From Mycobacterium sp. GA-1285 (lineage in GTDB: Bacteria; Actinomycetota; Actinomycetes; Mycobacteriales; Mycobacteriaceae), in the NCBI RefSeq assembly GCF_001499905.1, contig NZ_LQIS01000012.1, forward strand, positions 186,001-250,000: a DNA stretch of 64,000 bases, written 5' to 3'. Positions 26,298 through 35,646 of this stretch are shown here, one piece after another; position 1 is the stretch's first letter, and each line of letters starts with the position of its first letter. The notes beneath the pieces are model-generated. The model worked only from the letters and a program-made list of their open reading frames with translations, searched no databases and was not told the DNA's origin. The position numbers and the translations under genes are program-made.

Positions 26298-26609
26298 GTG
26301 ACATCAGCGACCGTGACCGTCGACGAACTCGAGGTCGCCGATCCGGCGGACGCCTGGGCGCACGCGGGGTTCGGCGACGTGATCATCGAAGTCGTCGGCT
26401 CACCGGGCACCACGAGCGAAGCACCGTCAACGCTCTGGGGGATCACCTTCGTCGTCTCCGACATCGACGCGACCGCGGATTTCTTCGGTGAGCGCACGGG
26501 GCCGATCAAAGACGCGGTGCAACCCGGACGCCGGATCACCACGCTGCGGCATCACGAGTTCGGGATGTCGGTCCGGGCGGCGATGATCTCGCCGCCTGCG
26601 CGTCGGTGA
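26298..26609 (+). CDS. Short VOC/glyoxalase-like protein, possibly a remnant
   Basis: A 103-residue reading frame from GTG 26298. The segment [34 protein letters not shown] is the central part of a vicinal-oxygen-chelate (glyoxalase-like) half-domain. A full VOC monomer of this type has about 200 residues and two such halves; here the first half is shortened to [11 protein letters not shown]. It may be a decayed or trimmed gene. It starts divergently from the kinase across 181 bases and its stop lies 35 bases before the RNase HI start. Confidence 0.55.
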   Translation: MTSATVTVDELEVADPADAWAHAGFGDVIIEVVGSPGTTSEAPSTLWGITFVVSDIDATADFFGERTGPIKDAVQPGRRITTLRHHEFGMSVRAAMISPPARR

Positions 26610-26644
26610 GCCGACCACCCCGCCCTGTTGCCTATTCTCGGCGC

Positions 26645-27103
26645 ATGGCAGACGACGTCGTGGTGATCCATACCGACGGCGGGTGCAGACCGAATCCGGG
26701 CCCAGGCGGCTGGGGCGCGGTGCTGCGCCGGCGTGCACACGTGCGCGAGATGTGCGGCGGCGAGGCGCAGACGAGCAACAACCGGATGGAGTTGACGGCG
26801 CCGATCATGGCGCTCGAGGCGTTGACGCGGCCCATCGTGGTGCACCTGTACACCGACAGCACCTACGTCCGCAACGGCATCACCAAGTGGGTGCTCGGTT
26901 GGGAGCGCAACGGCTGGATGACGGCCGCGAAGCAGCCGGTGAAGAACGTCGACCTCTGGCAGCGGCTGCGATCGGCCTGCGCGCGGCACCAGGTCGAGTG
27001 GTTCTGGGTAAAGGGCCATTCGGGCGTCGCCGACAACGAGTTGGCCGACGTGCTCGCGACGCGGGGCATGCGGGAAGCGCTGCTCGCGGCTACTCCCAGG
27101 TGA
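26645..27103 (+). CDS. rnhA: Ribonuclease HI
   Basis: A 152-residue type 1 RNase H that cuts RNA in RNA-DNA hybrids during replication and R-loop removal. The catalytic carboxylates Asp11 (HTDGG), Glu49 (RMELTAP), Asp71 (YTDSTY) and Asp135 (NELAD) and the helper His125 (VKGHSG) are all in place, and the basic handle region [21 protein letters not shown] is present. Length is normal for a stand-alone enzyme. The 3' end overlaps the convergent ligD by 14 bases. ATG 26645 fits the E. coli register; a longer GTG start at 26606 adds only an unrelated leader. Confidence 0.95.
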   Translation: MADDVVVIHTDGGCRPNPGPGGWGAVLRRRAHVREMCGGEAQTSNNRMELTAPIMALEALTRPIVVHLYTDSTYVRNGITKWVLGWERNGWMTAAKQPVKNVDLWQRLRSACARHQVEWFWVKGHSGVADNELADVLATRGMREALLAATPR

Positions 27104-29378
27104 CCTCATCGGGTTTCTTGTCCGGACGTAAGCCTCGCCAACTCGGTTGGCGCAGACGGTCATCCGAGGTTCGTTCGCTGTAGCGCACCTCGCCGACGAG
27201 TTCGGGGCGCACGAATGTGACACCCTTCGCGTCCTGGCGCGGCAGCGGCTTGGTGAACGGGCTGTCGTCGGTCTTCAGCGGCTCGAGCGTCTTCTTCAGC
27301 TCGGCCAGCGCCTTGTCCGTGAAGCCCGTTCCGACACGGCCGACGAATTGGAGCCCGCCGTCTGGATCGTTTGGGTCCGGAATCCCGAGCATCAGCGAGC
27401 CGATCCCGCTGGAGCGGCCGCCCTCACCCTGCCGCCAGCCGCCGATCACGACTTCCTGGGTGTTCCAGACCTTGTCTTTGACCCACGACGCCGACCGTCG
27501 TCCCGGTTGGTAGGTCGAGTCGCGTCTCTTGGCGACGACGCCCTCCCATCGCATCTTGCGCGCGTACTGCATCGCTTCGGGACCGTCGCCGGGCAACTGG
27601 TCGGGCACGATCAACCCGCCGCCCTCGGCCAGTGCCTCGAGTATCCGCCGCCGGTCGGTGTACTTGGCGCGCAACAGCGACCGGCCGTCGAGGTGCAGGA
27701 TGTCGAACGCCCAGAACTCCACCCGGGTGGAGCGGGCGCGGTTCTGCATCTCCGAGAAGCTGGGCACCCCTGACTCGTCGAGCGCGACCGCCTCGCCGTC
27801 GAGGATCACATGGTGGTCGGCGAGATCGGCTGCCAGCGCCTCGAATTGGGGAAACTCGCCGGTGACGTCGCGGCCCCGCCGGGAGCGGACGGTGAGCCGG
27901 CCCCGATCGGCGTCGATGATCACGCGGTAGCCGTCCCACTTGCCCTCGAACGCCCACTGCCCCGCCTTGAGATTCGCCACCGAGCCCTCCGTCGACAGCA
28001 TCGGTGCGAGATCGCCTGCGTGCGGCCGCTTCTGGTCTTTCATCCGATGCGCGAGCCAGTTCTTGCCGTCGGTCTGGATCAGCGCGTAACGGCCATCGAT
28101 CTTGTTGCCGCGCAGGTTGATGATGACCTCGCCGCCCTCTTTGGCGCTGTCGGGTGGCACGTCGTTGAACTTCTCGGCCTCGTAGGTGCCGGTGTCCCAG
28201 ATGATCATCTTGCCGCCGCCGTACTCGCCTTTGGGGATCTCGCCGTGGAAGGTCAAGTACTCCAGCGGATGGTCCTCGGTGTGCACGGCGAGATGGTTGA
28301 CCGATGGAGTGTCGGGCAGGTTCTTAGGTACCGCCCAGCTCACCAGCACGCCGTCGCGTTCGAGCCTCAGGTCGTAGTGCAGTCGGCGCGCGTGGTGCTC
28401 CTGGATCACGAACTTGTCGTTGTTTCCCGTCTTGGGCGGCTTGTTCGGCACCGGCTCAGGGGTTTTCGACGCGTCGCGCATGCTGCGGTAGGTGGTCAGC
28501 CGATCCGGTACGGGGACCGCCTCGTCGAGCGGCGCAAGGAGGTCGCCCATCTGCTGCACCCGGTCGAGCACCTCGTCGAAGTTCAGGTGTCGCAGCTCGG
28601 GGTCCTCGATCTCGTCCCAGGTGCGCGGCGCCGCAACGGTCGGATGTTCGCGTCCCCGAAGCGAATACGGCGCGATCGTCGTCTTGGCCCCGTTGTTCTG
28701 GCTCCAGTCGACGAAGACCTTACCGGCGCGCAGGCTCTTGGTCATCGTCGCGGTCACCCTCTTGGGCATCGTCTTCTCGAGTTGCTGCGCGACCCGACGG
28801 GCAAGCACCGATGCGCCCTGCGAACTGATCGGGTCTTCGAGTGGGACATACAGGTGCAGGCCCTTGCTGCCGCTGGTGACGGGGAAGGTGGTCAATCCGA
28901 TGTCGGTGATCAGATCCCGCACCTCGTGGGCGACTTCGCAGAGTTGGCGGAACGTGACGCCCTCGCCGGGGTCCAGGTCGAACACGATGCGCGTCGCCGG
29001 CCCGGGTGTCGGTGGCCCGTCGTCTTTGCGCACAAACCGCCACTGCGGGACGTGCACTTCGAGTGCAGCCTGTTGCGCGATCCACGCCAGGCCCTCGGCG
29101 GTGTCAATCAGCGGGTAGGTCGTCGTCCCGGAGCGGTGCGTGACCGACGCGCGGTCCAACCAGTCCGGCGCCGACGAGGCGAGTTGCTTCTCGAAGAACG
29201 ACGGCTCCTCGATGCCATTGGGCCAGCGCTTGCGAGTGACGGCGCGGCCCGCGATGTGCGGGACCATCGCCTCGGCGATACCGACGTAATACTCGAAGAC
29301 TTGGCCTTTCGTGGTGCCCGTCGCCGGGTACAGCACCTTGTCCGGGTTGGTCAGCTTCACCCGGCCGAATCGATCCAC
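27090..29378 (-). CDS. ligD: Multifunctional ATP-dependent DNA ligase LigD
   Basis: A 762-residue non-homologous end-joining enzyme with the mycobacterial domain order polymerase - phosphoesterase - ligase. The polymerase/primase domain (1-290) has the metal Asp134 and Asp136 in FDLDPGEG. The phosphoesterase domain (about 320-460) has [16 protein letters not shown], with its metal-binding histidines. The ligase domain has the adenylated lysine in EGKWDGYR near residue 478 and a C-terminal OB fold. It works with Ku, whose gene lies 2.9 kb away on the other strand. Close packing against RNase HI at the 3' end and a small secreted protein gene at the 5' end leaves a 34-base promoter region. Confidence 0.96.
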   Translation of the reverse strand: MDRFGRVKLTNPDKVLYPATGTTKGQVFEYYVGIAEAMVPHIAGRAVTRKRWPNGIEEPSFFEKQLASSAPDWLDRASVTHRSGTTTYPLIDTAEGLAWIAQQAALEVHVPQWRFVRKDDGPPTPGPATRIVFDLDPGEGVTFRQLCEVAHEVRDLITDIGLTTFPVTSGSKGLHLYVPLEDPISSQGASVLARRVAQQLEKTMPKRVTATMTKSLRAGKVFVDWSQNNGAKTTIAPYSLRGREHPTVAAPRTWDEIEDPELRHLNFDEVLDRVQQMGDLLAPLDEAVPVPDRLTTYRSMRDASKTPEPVPNKPPKTGNNDKFVIQEHHARRLHYDLRLERDGVLVSWAVPKNLPDTPSVNHLAVHTEDHPLEYLTFHGEIPKGEYGGGKMIIWDTGTYEAEKFNDVPPDSAKEGGEVIINLRGNKIDGRYALIQTDGKNWLAHRMKDQKRPHAGDLAPMLSTEGSVANLKAGQWAFEGKWDGYRVIIDADRGRLTVRSRRGRDVTGEFPQFEALAADLADHHVILDGEAVALDESGVPSFSEMQNRARSTRVEFWAFDILHLDGRSLLRAKYTDRRRILEALAEGGGLIVPDQLPGDGPEAMQYARKMRWEGVVAKRRDSTYQPGRRSASWVKDKVWNTQEVVIGGWRQGEGGRSSGIGSLMLGIPDPNDPDGGLQFVGRVGTGFTDKALAELKKTLEPLKTDDSPFTKPLPRQDAKGVTFVRPELVGEVRYSERTSDDRLRQPSWRGLRPDKKPDEVTWE

Positions 29379-29412
29379 AATGTGAACGTATACCCGCTGC
29401 TACGTTGGATTC

Positions 29413-29637
29413 GTGACGAGAATCCTGGCGGCGGCGCTGATTGCGGCGGCTCTGCTGGCGGCGCCGCACGCCGCGGCCGATCCCGAGGATCTCCTGCCCT
29501 ACTGCTCGGGTGATCAGACGCCGATGGATGACAACTGCCGGCCGCCGGCTCACCAGGAGTTCACCCACTCGCCCAGTGGGCTCGACCCGAACCTGGCCGA
29601 CGGCCTGGACCCGGGGAATCCACAAGTCGTGGGGTGA
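29413..29637 (+). CDS. Small secreted protein
   Basis: A 74-residue protein from GTG 29413 with a clear signal peptide (ILAAALIAAALLAAPHAAA, cleaved before DPED). The mature part of about 50 residues is acidic and Pro-rich with two cysteines (PYCSGD, DNCRPP) that may form a disulfide. The pattern is shared by small exported mycobacterial proteins of unknown role. It is divergent from ligD. No partner can be named. Confidence 0.75.
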   Translation: MTRILAAALIAAALLAAPHAAADPEDLLPYCSGDQTPMDDNCRPPAHQEFTHSPSGLDPNLADGLDPGNPQVVG

Positions 29638-29679
29638 CGGTTGATCGCGACGTCGAGCGGTCGCGGCGCGGCTCCCGCG

Positions 29680-31125
29680 TCAGGCCGCGTTGGGTTCCGG
29701 CCCTTGGGTGTCGCTGGTGGCCGAAGAACTCGGGTCGTCAGCGTCGACTTCCGGCAATTCGGTGTCTCCGTCCGGTGGACGGTGTAGTCGTTCCGGACGG
29801 TGGAAGTCGTTGACACGGGCTTGTCCGGTATCGAGGTGCGGGGGCGGTATCCACTCGACATCGTTGGCGTCGTTGATCCGGGTGATCCAGCCGTCGGGGC
29901 CGACCATGCGATTGTCGGGCCCACACGCCAAGCCGAGTTCGTCGACGTTGGTTTGCCCGTCGTTGCCCCAGTCGCAGGCGGCGTGATGAACCTGGCACCC
30001 GTACGCGGACACGGTGCACCCCGGCTTCGTACAGCCGCCGTCGCGGGCGATGAGCACAATTCGTTGGGCCGGCGAGGCCACGCGGCGGGCACGGAACAAG
30101 TCCAGCGCCGATCCGGTGGCCTTGTCGAACACCGCCAGGTAGTGGTTGGCGTGCGTGCCCATGCGGATGACGTCGGCGATGGGGATGACGGTGCCTCCGC
30201 CTGTGACGCCAACGCCCGCAAGGCTCTCGAGGTCCCCCAATGTGGTGCGGACGATGACCGAGGTCGGTAAACCGTTGTGCTGACCCAACTCACCGCTTTC
30301 CAGCACACTGCGCCCGACCGCGATCAACGCATCGTGCTGACGTTGAGCGAGACTGCGGTGGTCCTGTTCGATCTGCGCTTGTGACGGCACGCCGGAGACG
30401 CAGGGATTCTCGTCATCGGGGTTGCACATACCCGGCGCGGCCCACTTGGCGAAGACGGCCTCGAATATCGCCCATGCTTCGGGAGTCAGCGTGGCCCTCA
30501 CCGGGATCATCTTGTCGGGACCCTGCGGCCCCTTCCACAAGCCGCGGCGCCGTGCGCGCTCCCTGTCGTCGGGTTCGGGGCCGTCCTGATCGAGCAGGAA
30601 CAGTATGCGGTCGGCGTTGTCCTTCAATTCCTTTGGGCCAACGCCGACGGCGCTGCGGGCCAGATCGACTTCGATCTGGGCGCGGGTCACGGCGTCGACC
30701 GCTGCCGGAACGCGGTCCATCGCCTCCCGCACGACCTTGACGTGCTCACGGTTGATCAACCCGTGCGTCTGGGCGATCGCTGTCGCTGGCAGTACCGGCT
30801 CGAGTGGTTCTCCGGTCAGTGTGCGCCGTGGCGCCAACAACGCTGCCTCATCGAGTCGGCGGCGCGCCTCGCTGGCAGAGATACGCCACCGGATAGACAG
30901 AACGTCGCGCCACGACTTGGCGCCCATCTCCTTGGCGGTCTTCTCGACCTGCAAGCGCGCCAGCAGGCGGTGGCTCTGTGCGGGCATCTGACAGGTGAGG
31001 GTTTCGAGCTCGTCGAGCACGCCGACCAAATCTGCGACCGAGAGCGTGTCGATGGGCAGCGCGGCCAGGTCGTCGAACGCGGCACGCAGCGTGGCGACCG
31101 TCGCTTGCACCGCTTCGGAACTCAT
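29680..31125 (-). CDS. DUF222/13E12-type HNH endonuclease-like protein
   Basis: A 481-residue member of the DUF222 plus HNH family, known in M. tuberculosis as the REP13E12 proteins. The long N-terminal DUF222 region contains LDELETLTCQMPAQSHRLL and RISASEARRRLDEA. The HNH module sits near residues 370-415: CTKPGCTVSAYGCQVHHAACDW ... LACGPDNRMV, with the paired Cys and His-His expected for a beta-beta-alpha metal site. The acidic tail is disordered. These genes are multi-copy in mycobacterial genomes and behave as mobile or att-linked repeats; whether the protein cuts DNA is not proven. It separates ligD from the pfkB-ku pair. Confidence 0.88.
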   Translation of the reverse strand: MSSEAVQATVATLRAAFDDLAALPIDTLSVADLVGVLDELETLTCQMPAQSHRLLARLQVEKTAKEMGAKSWRDVLSIRWRISASEARRRLDEAALLAPRRTLTGEPLEPVLPATAIAQTHGLINREHVKVVREAMDRVPAAVDAVTRAQIEVDLARSAVGVGPKELKDNADRILFLLDQDGPEPDDRERARRRGLWKGPQGPDKMIPVRATLTPEAWAIFEAVFAKWAAPGMCNPDDENPCVSGVPSQAQIEQDHRSLAQRQHDALIAVGRSVLESGELGQHNGLPTSVIVRTTLGDLESLAGVGVTGGGTVIPIADVIRMGTHANHYLAVFDKATGSALDLFRARRVASPAQRIVLIARDGGCTKPGCTVSAYGCQVHHAACDWGNDGQTNVDELGLACGPDNRMVGPDGWITRINDANDVEWIPPPHLDTGQARVNDFHRPERLHRPPDGDTELPEVDADDPSSSATSDTQGPEPNAA

Positions 31126-31313
31126 GACTCGAACATATGAGCGAACTCTAAGGCGTTGGTGACGTATCTCCGAAGAATTCTATGAGAGCTTCGACAGTTC
31201 GACTTTAATGTGTTGTCACACAATATGTTCAGCTCTCCTCGAGCTTTCGACGGCGCTGCCCGCTCGTGTTCGGATCTCCCGACGCTCGAGGCATCGCCCG
31301 GGAAGGACGCGCC

Positions 31314-32243
31314 ATGAGGGCCCTGGTGATCGGCGAGGCGTTGATCGACATCGTCGAGCGCGGCGGACAGGTCACCGAACACGTCGGCGGCAGCCCGCTC
31401 AACGTGGCGGTCGGACTGGCCCGACTGGGCCGCAGCGTCGACTTCCTCACCCACATCGGCGACGACGAACGCGGCCGGCGCATCCTTGGCTACGTGAAAC
31501 AAGTTGGGGCGCAAGTGGTTACGGGAAGTATGAGCGCGGCCAGGACGCCCACGGCGGTGGCCACGTTGGACGAGTACGGGTCGGCGCAGTATGCGTTCGA
31601 CATCGATTGGCAGCTGACCGGCACGCCGGAAGTGAGGCCGCCGCTGGTGGTGCACACCGGTTCGATCGCGGCCGTGCTCGAGCCCGGATGCCGTGCCGCC
31701 GCCGCGCTGCTCGACACCTACCACCCCTCGGCCACCGTCACGTTCGATCCGAATGTTCGGCCGGCGTCGATCGAGGACACCGATGCCGCACGCGCCCGCA
31801 TCGACCGGCTCATCGAGCGCTGCGACGTCGTGAGGGCCAGCGACGAGGACATGAGGTGGCTCGATCCTGGTCGGTCCCCCGAACAGATTGCCGAGACGTG
31901 GTTGTCGCTGGGCCCGTCGATCGTCGCGGTGACGATGGGTGGGCAGGGGTCGTTCGCGGTGTGTGCGCGGGGTCTGGTGCGGGCGCCGGCGTTCGAGGTC
32001 GACGTCGTCGACACCGTCGGCGCGGGCGACGCGTACATGAGTGGTTTGATCGACGCGCTGTGGACATTGGGGCTGCTGGGCGCCCAGCGGCGCCGTGACC
32101 TGGCACGGATCGGCACGGCCGACCTGACCGACGTCGTGCGCACCGCCGCGATGTCGTCTGCGCTGACGGTGTCCCGCGCCGGCGCCGACCTGCCCGATCG
32201 CCGTAGCCGCGATGCGGCCCTGAAATCAGCCATACTGGGTTGA
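31314..32243 (+). CDS. PfkB-family carbohydrate kinase
   Basis: A 309-residue ribokinase/fructokinase-type sugar kinase. Landmarks are GEALIDIVE at the N-terminus, GGSPLNVAVGLARLG (sugar-binding GG), and the C-terminal DTVGAGDAYMSGL, which contains the anion hole and catalytic Asp. The best guess is a fructokinase-like activity, but substrate choice cannot be read. ATG 31314 is preceded by GGAAGGA. Its stop TGA shares a base with the ku start, so the two genes are coupled although no biochemical link is known. Confidence 0.87.
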   Translation: MRALVIGEALIDIVERGGQVTEHVGGSPLNVAVGLARLGRSVDFLTHIGDDERGRRILGYVKQVGAQVVTGSMSAARTPTAVATLDEYGSAQYAFDIDWQLTGTPEVRPPLVVHTGSIAAVLEPGCRAAAALLDTYHPSATVTFDPNVRPASIEDTDAARARIDRLIERCDVVRASDEDMRWLDPGRSPEQIAETWLSLGPSIVAVTMGGQGSFAVCARGLVRAPAFEVDVVDTVGAGDAYMSGLIDALWTLGLLGAQRRRDLARIGTADLTDVVRTAAMSSALTVSRAGADLPDRRSRDAALKSAILG

Positions 32244-33190
32244 TGCGTTCCATATGGAAGGGTTCGATCGCGTTCGGCCTGGTGAACGTCCCGGTCAAGG
32301 TCTACAGCGCGCAGCAGGACCACGACGTGAAGTTCCACCAGGTGCACGCGAAGGACAACGGGCGCATCCGCTACAAGCGGGTCTGCGAGATCGACGGCGA
32401 GGAAGTCGAATATCGCGACATCGCCCGGGCCTACGAGTCCGACGACGGGCAGACCGTGATCATCACCGACGAGGACATCGCCACGCTGCCTGAGGAACGC
32501 AGTCGCGAGATCGAGGTGCTGGAGTTCGTTCCGGCCAGCGACATCGATCCGATGATGTACGACCGCAGCTACTTCCTCGAGCCCGAGGGCAAGTCGTCGA
32601 AGTCGTATGTGTTGTTGACCAAGACGCTCAAGGAGACCGACCGGGTCGCGATCGTGCACTTCGCGTTGCGCAACAAGACCCGCCTGGCGGCGCTGCGGGT
32701 TCAGGACTTCAGCAAGCGCGACGTCATGGTGATCCAGACGCTGTTGTGGCCCGACGAGATCCGCGACCCCGATTTCCCGGTGCTGGACAAGGAAGTCGAC
32801 ATCAAACCGGCCGAGCTGAAGATGGCGACCCAGGTCGTCGACTCGATGACCGACGACTTCAACCCCGATCGCTACCACGACGACTACCAGGAGCAGCTGC
32901 GCGAGCTGATCCAGGCGAAACTCGAAGGCGGCGAGGCGTTCACCGCCGAGGAGCAGCCGCAGGAACTCGATGAGACAGAGGACGTCTCCGATCTGTTGGC
33001 CAAGCTCGAGGCCAGTGTGAAGGCGCGTCGCGAGGGCCGCGGCGGCGACGAGGAAAAGCCGGCGAAGAAGGCCCCTGCGAAGAAGGGCGCCGCCAAGAAG
33101 GCACCCGCCAAGAAAACTGCGAAGAAGACGCCGGCCAAGAAGACGCCGGCGAAGAAAGCCGCCGCCAAGAAGGCCGCCGCCAAGAAATAG
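32243..33190 (+). CDS. ku: DNA end-binding protein Ku
   Basis: A 315-residue bacterial Ku. The N-terminal MRSIWKGSIAFGLVNVPV and the following beta-barrel core (to about residue 250) match the family. The core is followed by a low-complexity tail of about 45 residues built of PAKKA/AAKKA units. Such lysine-rich tails in mycobacterial Ku raise DNA affinity. Ku binds broken ends as a dimer and recruits LigD, encoded nearby. Start ATG 32243 overlaps the sugar kinase stop by one base. Immediately 3' lies a C/G-rich tandem of CCGCCAG and then a 23-bp inverted repeat. Confidence 0.96.
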   Translation: MRSIWKGSIAFGLVNVPVKVYSAQQDHDVKFHQVHAKDNGRIRYKRVCEIDGEEVEYRDIARAYESDDGQTVIITDEDIATLPEERSREIEVLEFVPASDIDPMMYDRSYFLEPEGKSSKSYVLLTKTLKETDRVAIVHFALRNKTRLAALRVQDFSKRDVMVIQTLLWPDEIRDPDFPVLDKEVDIKPAELKMATQVVDSMTDDFNPDRYHDDYQEQLRELIQAKLEGGEAFTAEEQPQELDETEDVSDLLAKLEASVKARREGRGGDEEKPAKKAPAKKGAAKKAPAKKTAKKTPAKKTPAKKAAAKKAAAKK

Positions 33191-33237
33191 TTCATCGCCG
33201 CCAGCCGCCAGCCGCCAGCCGTCGTCGCCCTTGATTC

Positions 33238-33300
33238 TCGCGAGACGTACAACAGGGTCGTGCTACCGGTCGCGATACGACCCTGTTGTACGTCTCGCGA
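33238..33300. repeat. Perfect 23-bp inverted repeat (stem-loop)
   Basis: The arms 33238-33260 and 33278-33300 are exact complements (beginning TCGCGAGACGTACAACAG), with a 17-base loop. After one mismatch the pairing continues for three more bases outward. The left end also contains the self-palindrome TCTCGCGAGA at 33236-33245. It sits between ku and a KstR-boxed SDR gene. There is no T-run on either side, so it is not a standard terminator, and it may be a dispersed repeat or a protein-binding cruciform. Confidence 0.92.
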
Positions 33301-33304
33301 AAAT

Positions 33305-33318
33305 TAGAACGTGTTTCA
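33305..33318. promoter_or_regulatory. KstR-type operator
   Basis: TAGAACGTGTTTCA satisfies TnnAACnnGTTnnA at all fixed positions. It lies 65-78 bases before GTG 33383 and only five bases after the 23-bp inverted repeat. It predicts that the SDR and the following reductase belong to the sterol regulon. Confidence 0.75.
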
Positions 33319-33382
33319 GAAAGCCCTCACGCGGGTCGTCGCGCCCTGTTACGGTTCGGCCGGCGAGGGAAGGAACCGAAAC

Positions 33383-34174
33383 GTGATTCTTGACAGATTC
33401 CGGCTCGACGATCAGATAGCGGTGGTCACCGGAGCCGGCCGCGGACTGGGTGCCGCGATGGCCGTCGCATTCGCGGAAGCCGGTGCGGACGTGGTGATCG
33501 CGTCGCGCACACAATCGCAACTCGAGGAAGTCGCCGAGCAGATCACGGACGTCGGCCGCAGGGCGCACGTGGTGGTGGCCGACCTGGCCCACCCCGCCGA
33601 CACCGCCACGTTGGCCGGCGCCGCGATCGAGGCGTTCGGCAAACTAGACATCGTCGTCAACAATGTAGGTGGCACCATGCCCAACGCGCTGCTGAACACG
33701 TCCACGAAGGACATGAAGGAGGCCTTCACCTTCAACGTCACCACCGCGCACGCCCTCACCACGGCCGCGGTACCGCTGATGCTCGAGCATTCCGGCGGCG
33801 GAAGCATCATCAACATCACCTCCACGATGGGTCGGCTGGCCGGCCGCGGTTTCGCCGCCTACGGAACGGCCAAGGCCGCACTGGCCCACTACACCCGGCT
33901 GGCCGCGCTCGACCTGTGCCCGCGGATCCGGGTCAACGCGATCGCGCCGGGGTCGATTCTCACGTCGGCGCTCGACATCGTGGCCTCCAACGACGAACTG
34001 CGTAAGCCCATGGAGCAGGCCACCCCGATGCGCCGGCTGGGCGATCCGCTGGACATCGCCGCGGCCGCGGTGTACCTCGCCTCGCCCGCGGGCAGCTTCC
34101 TGACCGGTAAGACGCTCGAGGTCGACGGCGGCCTGACGGTGCCCAATCTCGACATGCCCATCCCGGATCTGTGA
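33383..34174 (+). CDS. Short-chain dehydrogenase/reductase (probable sterol regulon)
   Basis: A 263-residue classical SDR with cofactor motif [13 protein letters not shown] in place of NNAG, the catalytic Ser in NITSTMG and Tyr/Lys in [10 protein letters not shown]. The start is GTG 33383, preceded by GGAAGGAA; an upstream ATG at 33311 falls inside the promoter region. The KstR-type box upstream suggests it oxidises or reduces a hydroxyl/keto group in steroid or side-chain breakdown (inference). It is 10 bases ahead of the DapB-like gene and clearly in one transcript with it. Confidence 0.88.
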   Translation: MILDRFRLDDQIAVVTGAGRGLGAAMAVAFAEAGADVVIASRTQSQLEEVAEQITDVGRRAHVVVADLAHPADTATLAGAAIEAFGKLDIVVNNVGGTMPNALLNTSTKDMKEAFTFNVTTAHALTTAAVPLMLEHSGGGSIINITSTMGRLAGRGFAAYGTAKAALAHYTRLAALDLCPRIRVNAIAPGSILTSALDIVASNDELRKPMEQATPMRRLGDPLDIAAAAVYLASPAGSFLTGKTLEVDGGLTVPNLDMPIPDL

Positions 34175-34184
34175 GAGGACTTCC

Positions 34185-35273
34185 ATGACGATCAAAGTGG
34201 CCGCGGTCGGCACCGGCAACGTCGGCAGGCACGCGCTGACCCAGCTCATCAACGACCCGCACTACGAGCTCACGGCGGTCTGGGTGTCATCGGAGGCCAA
34301 AGCCGGCAAGGATGCGGGCGAGCTTGCCGGCCTTGACATTTCGACCGGCATCACCGCCACGACAGACCTCGATGCGGTTCTGGCGACCCAACCCGACTGT
34401 GCGGTCTACACCGCGATGGCCGACAACCGGCTGCCCGAGGCTCTCGAGGACTACCGTCGCATCCTGGCCGCCGGCGTCAACGTCGTCGGCAGCAGCGCCG
34501 TCTTCCTGCAGTACCCGTGGGAGGTGCTGCCCGACGAGATGGTCAAGCCGATCGAGGAAGCCGCCGAGACCGGCCAGTCGAGCGTATTCGTTAATGGCAT
34601 CGATCCCGGTTTCGCCAACGACCTTCTTCCGCTCGCACTGGCCGGAACCTGTCAGAGCATCGAGCAGATCCGGTGCATGGAGATCATCAACTACGACACC
34701 TACGACAGCGCGACGGTGATGTTCGACGTGATGGGCTTCGGCAAGCCGCTCGACGAGATCCCGATGCTGTTGCAGCCCGGCGTCTTGAGCCTGGCGTGGG
34801 GATCGGTGGTGAGGCAACTGGCCGCGGGACTCGGCATCGAACTCGACAAGGTGTCCGAAACCTATGTGCGCGAACCGGCTCCCGAGGATTTCGACATCGC
34901 CTCGGGCCACATCGCCAAGGGTACCGCTGCGGCGCTGCGCTTCGAGGTCCAGGGCATCAAGGACGGCAAGGTCGCCGTTGCGCTGGAACACGTCACCCGG
35001 CTGCGCGACGACCTGCACCCGGACTGGCCGCAGCCCGCCCAGGAAGGTGGCTCCTACCGCATCGAGATCACCGGCGAACCGTCGTACGCGGTCGACCTGT
35101 GTCTGAGCAGTCCGAACGGTGACCACAACCACGCCGGGCTCGTCGCGACGGCAGCCCGCGTCGTCAACGCGATCCCGGCGGTGGTGGCGGCGCCGCCGGG
35201 CATCCGCACCACACTCGACTTGCCGTTGATCACCGGAAAAGGGTTGTACGCTGTGCAGCAAGGCCGGGGGTAG
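34185..35273 (+). CDS. Dihydrodipicolinate reductase-like NAD(P)-binding oxidoreductase
   Basis: A 362-residue two-domain reductase. The N-terminal Rossmann fold begins IKVAAVGTGNVGRHAL, and the middle contains GVNVVGSSAVFLQYPW and VNGIDPGFANDLLPL. This pattern is typical of the mycobacterial DapB-like family, sometimes annotated as amine or diaminopimelate-type dehydrogenases, whose substrates are not established. It follows the SDR with a good ribosome-binding site (GAGAGGA) and so shares the KstR-type promoter. It is probably not the lysine-pathway DapB, which is shorter. Confidence 0.82.
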   Translation: MTIKVAAVGTGNVGRHALTQLINDPHYELTAVWVSSEAKAGKDAGELAGLDISTGITATTDLDAVLATQPDCAVYTAMADNRLPEALEDYRRILAAGVNVVGSSAVFLQYPWEVLPDEMVKPIEEAAETGQSSVFVNGIDPGFANDLLPLALAGTCQSIEQIRCMEIINYDTYDSATVMFDVMGFGKPLDEIPMLLQPGVLSLAWGSVVRQLAAGLGIELDKVSETYVREPAPEDFDIASGHIAKGTAAALRFEVQGIKDGKVAVALEHVTRLRDDLHPDWPQPAQEGGSYRIEITGEPSYAVDLCLSSPNGDHNHAGLVATAARVVNAIPAVVAAPPGIRTTLDLPLITGKGLYAVQQGRG

Positions 35274-35294
35274 ATCAGAATCGAGGGCGTGCCA

Positions 35295-35564
35295 ATGCGG
35301 ACCAGACTTCGTCATCTCGCTCCGATGATCGCTGCCGGGGGAATCGCCGCGGCGCTCGCGGCGGCACCCTTGGCCGCCGCCGAACCGACCCCGAATCCGA
35401 CCCTGCCCCAATGCGTCGACACCGGCGGCGCGCAGGCCATCGGCGGTTCGACCACGGAATGCGTGTCGCCCGGCAACGTCTCCATCAACGCCACTCCCGC
35501 CGAGCAGGAGTACGTCGGCCCATGGGGAAGCATGTGGGAAGGTGACGGCTTCTTCTTCCCGTGA
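35295..35564 (+). CDS. Small secreted protein, copy 1 of a pair
   Basis: An 89-residue protein with a signal peptide (hydrophobic residues 9-28, cleavage after AAA before EPTP). The mature part has two cysteines in LPQCVDTGGAQ and STTECVSPGNVSI, and ends in a Trp/Phe/Gly-rich tail. It resembles the next gene product in layout: one Cys pair about 20 residues apart, then a PxGN/NGS turn and an aromatic-Gly tail. Unknown function; such cell-envelope or secreted miniproteins are common in mycobacteria. ATG 35295 has GAGGG seven bases upstream. Confidence 0.72.
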   Translation: MRTRLRHLAPMIAAGGIAAALAAAPLAAAEPTPNPTLPQCVDTGGAQAIGGSTTECVSPGNVSINATPAEQEYVGPWGSMWEGDGFFFP

Positions 35565-35646
35565 TCGTTCGGGATTGACTCCCAACGTCTTTCGCAGCGC
35601 TCGCCAGTCAGCGGCCGCAAGTTCCAGTGGCCCGAGGAGGCCAACC

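Noticed and set aside
33197..33221. Tandem CCGCCAG units after ku
   Set aside because: Three units only, GC-rich slippage product; no CRISPR-like spacing. No CRISPR array is seen in the window.
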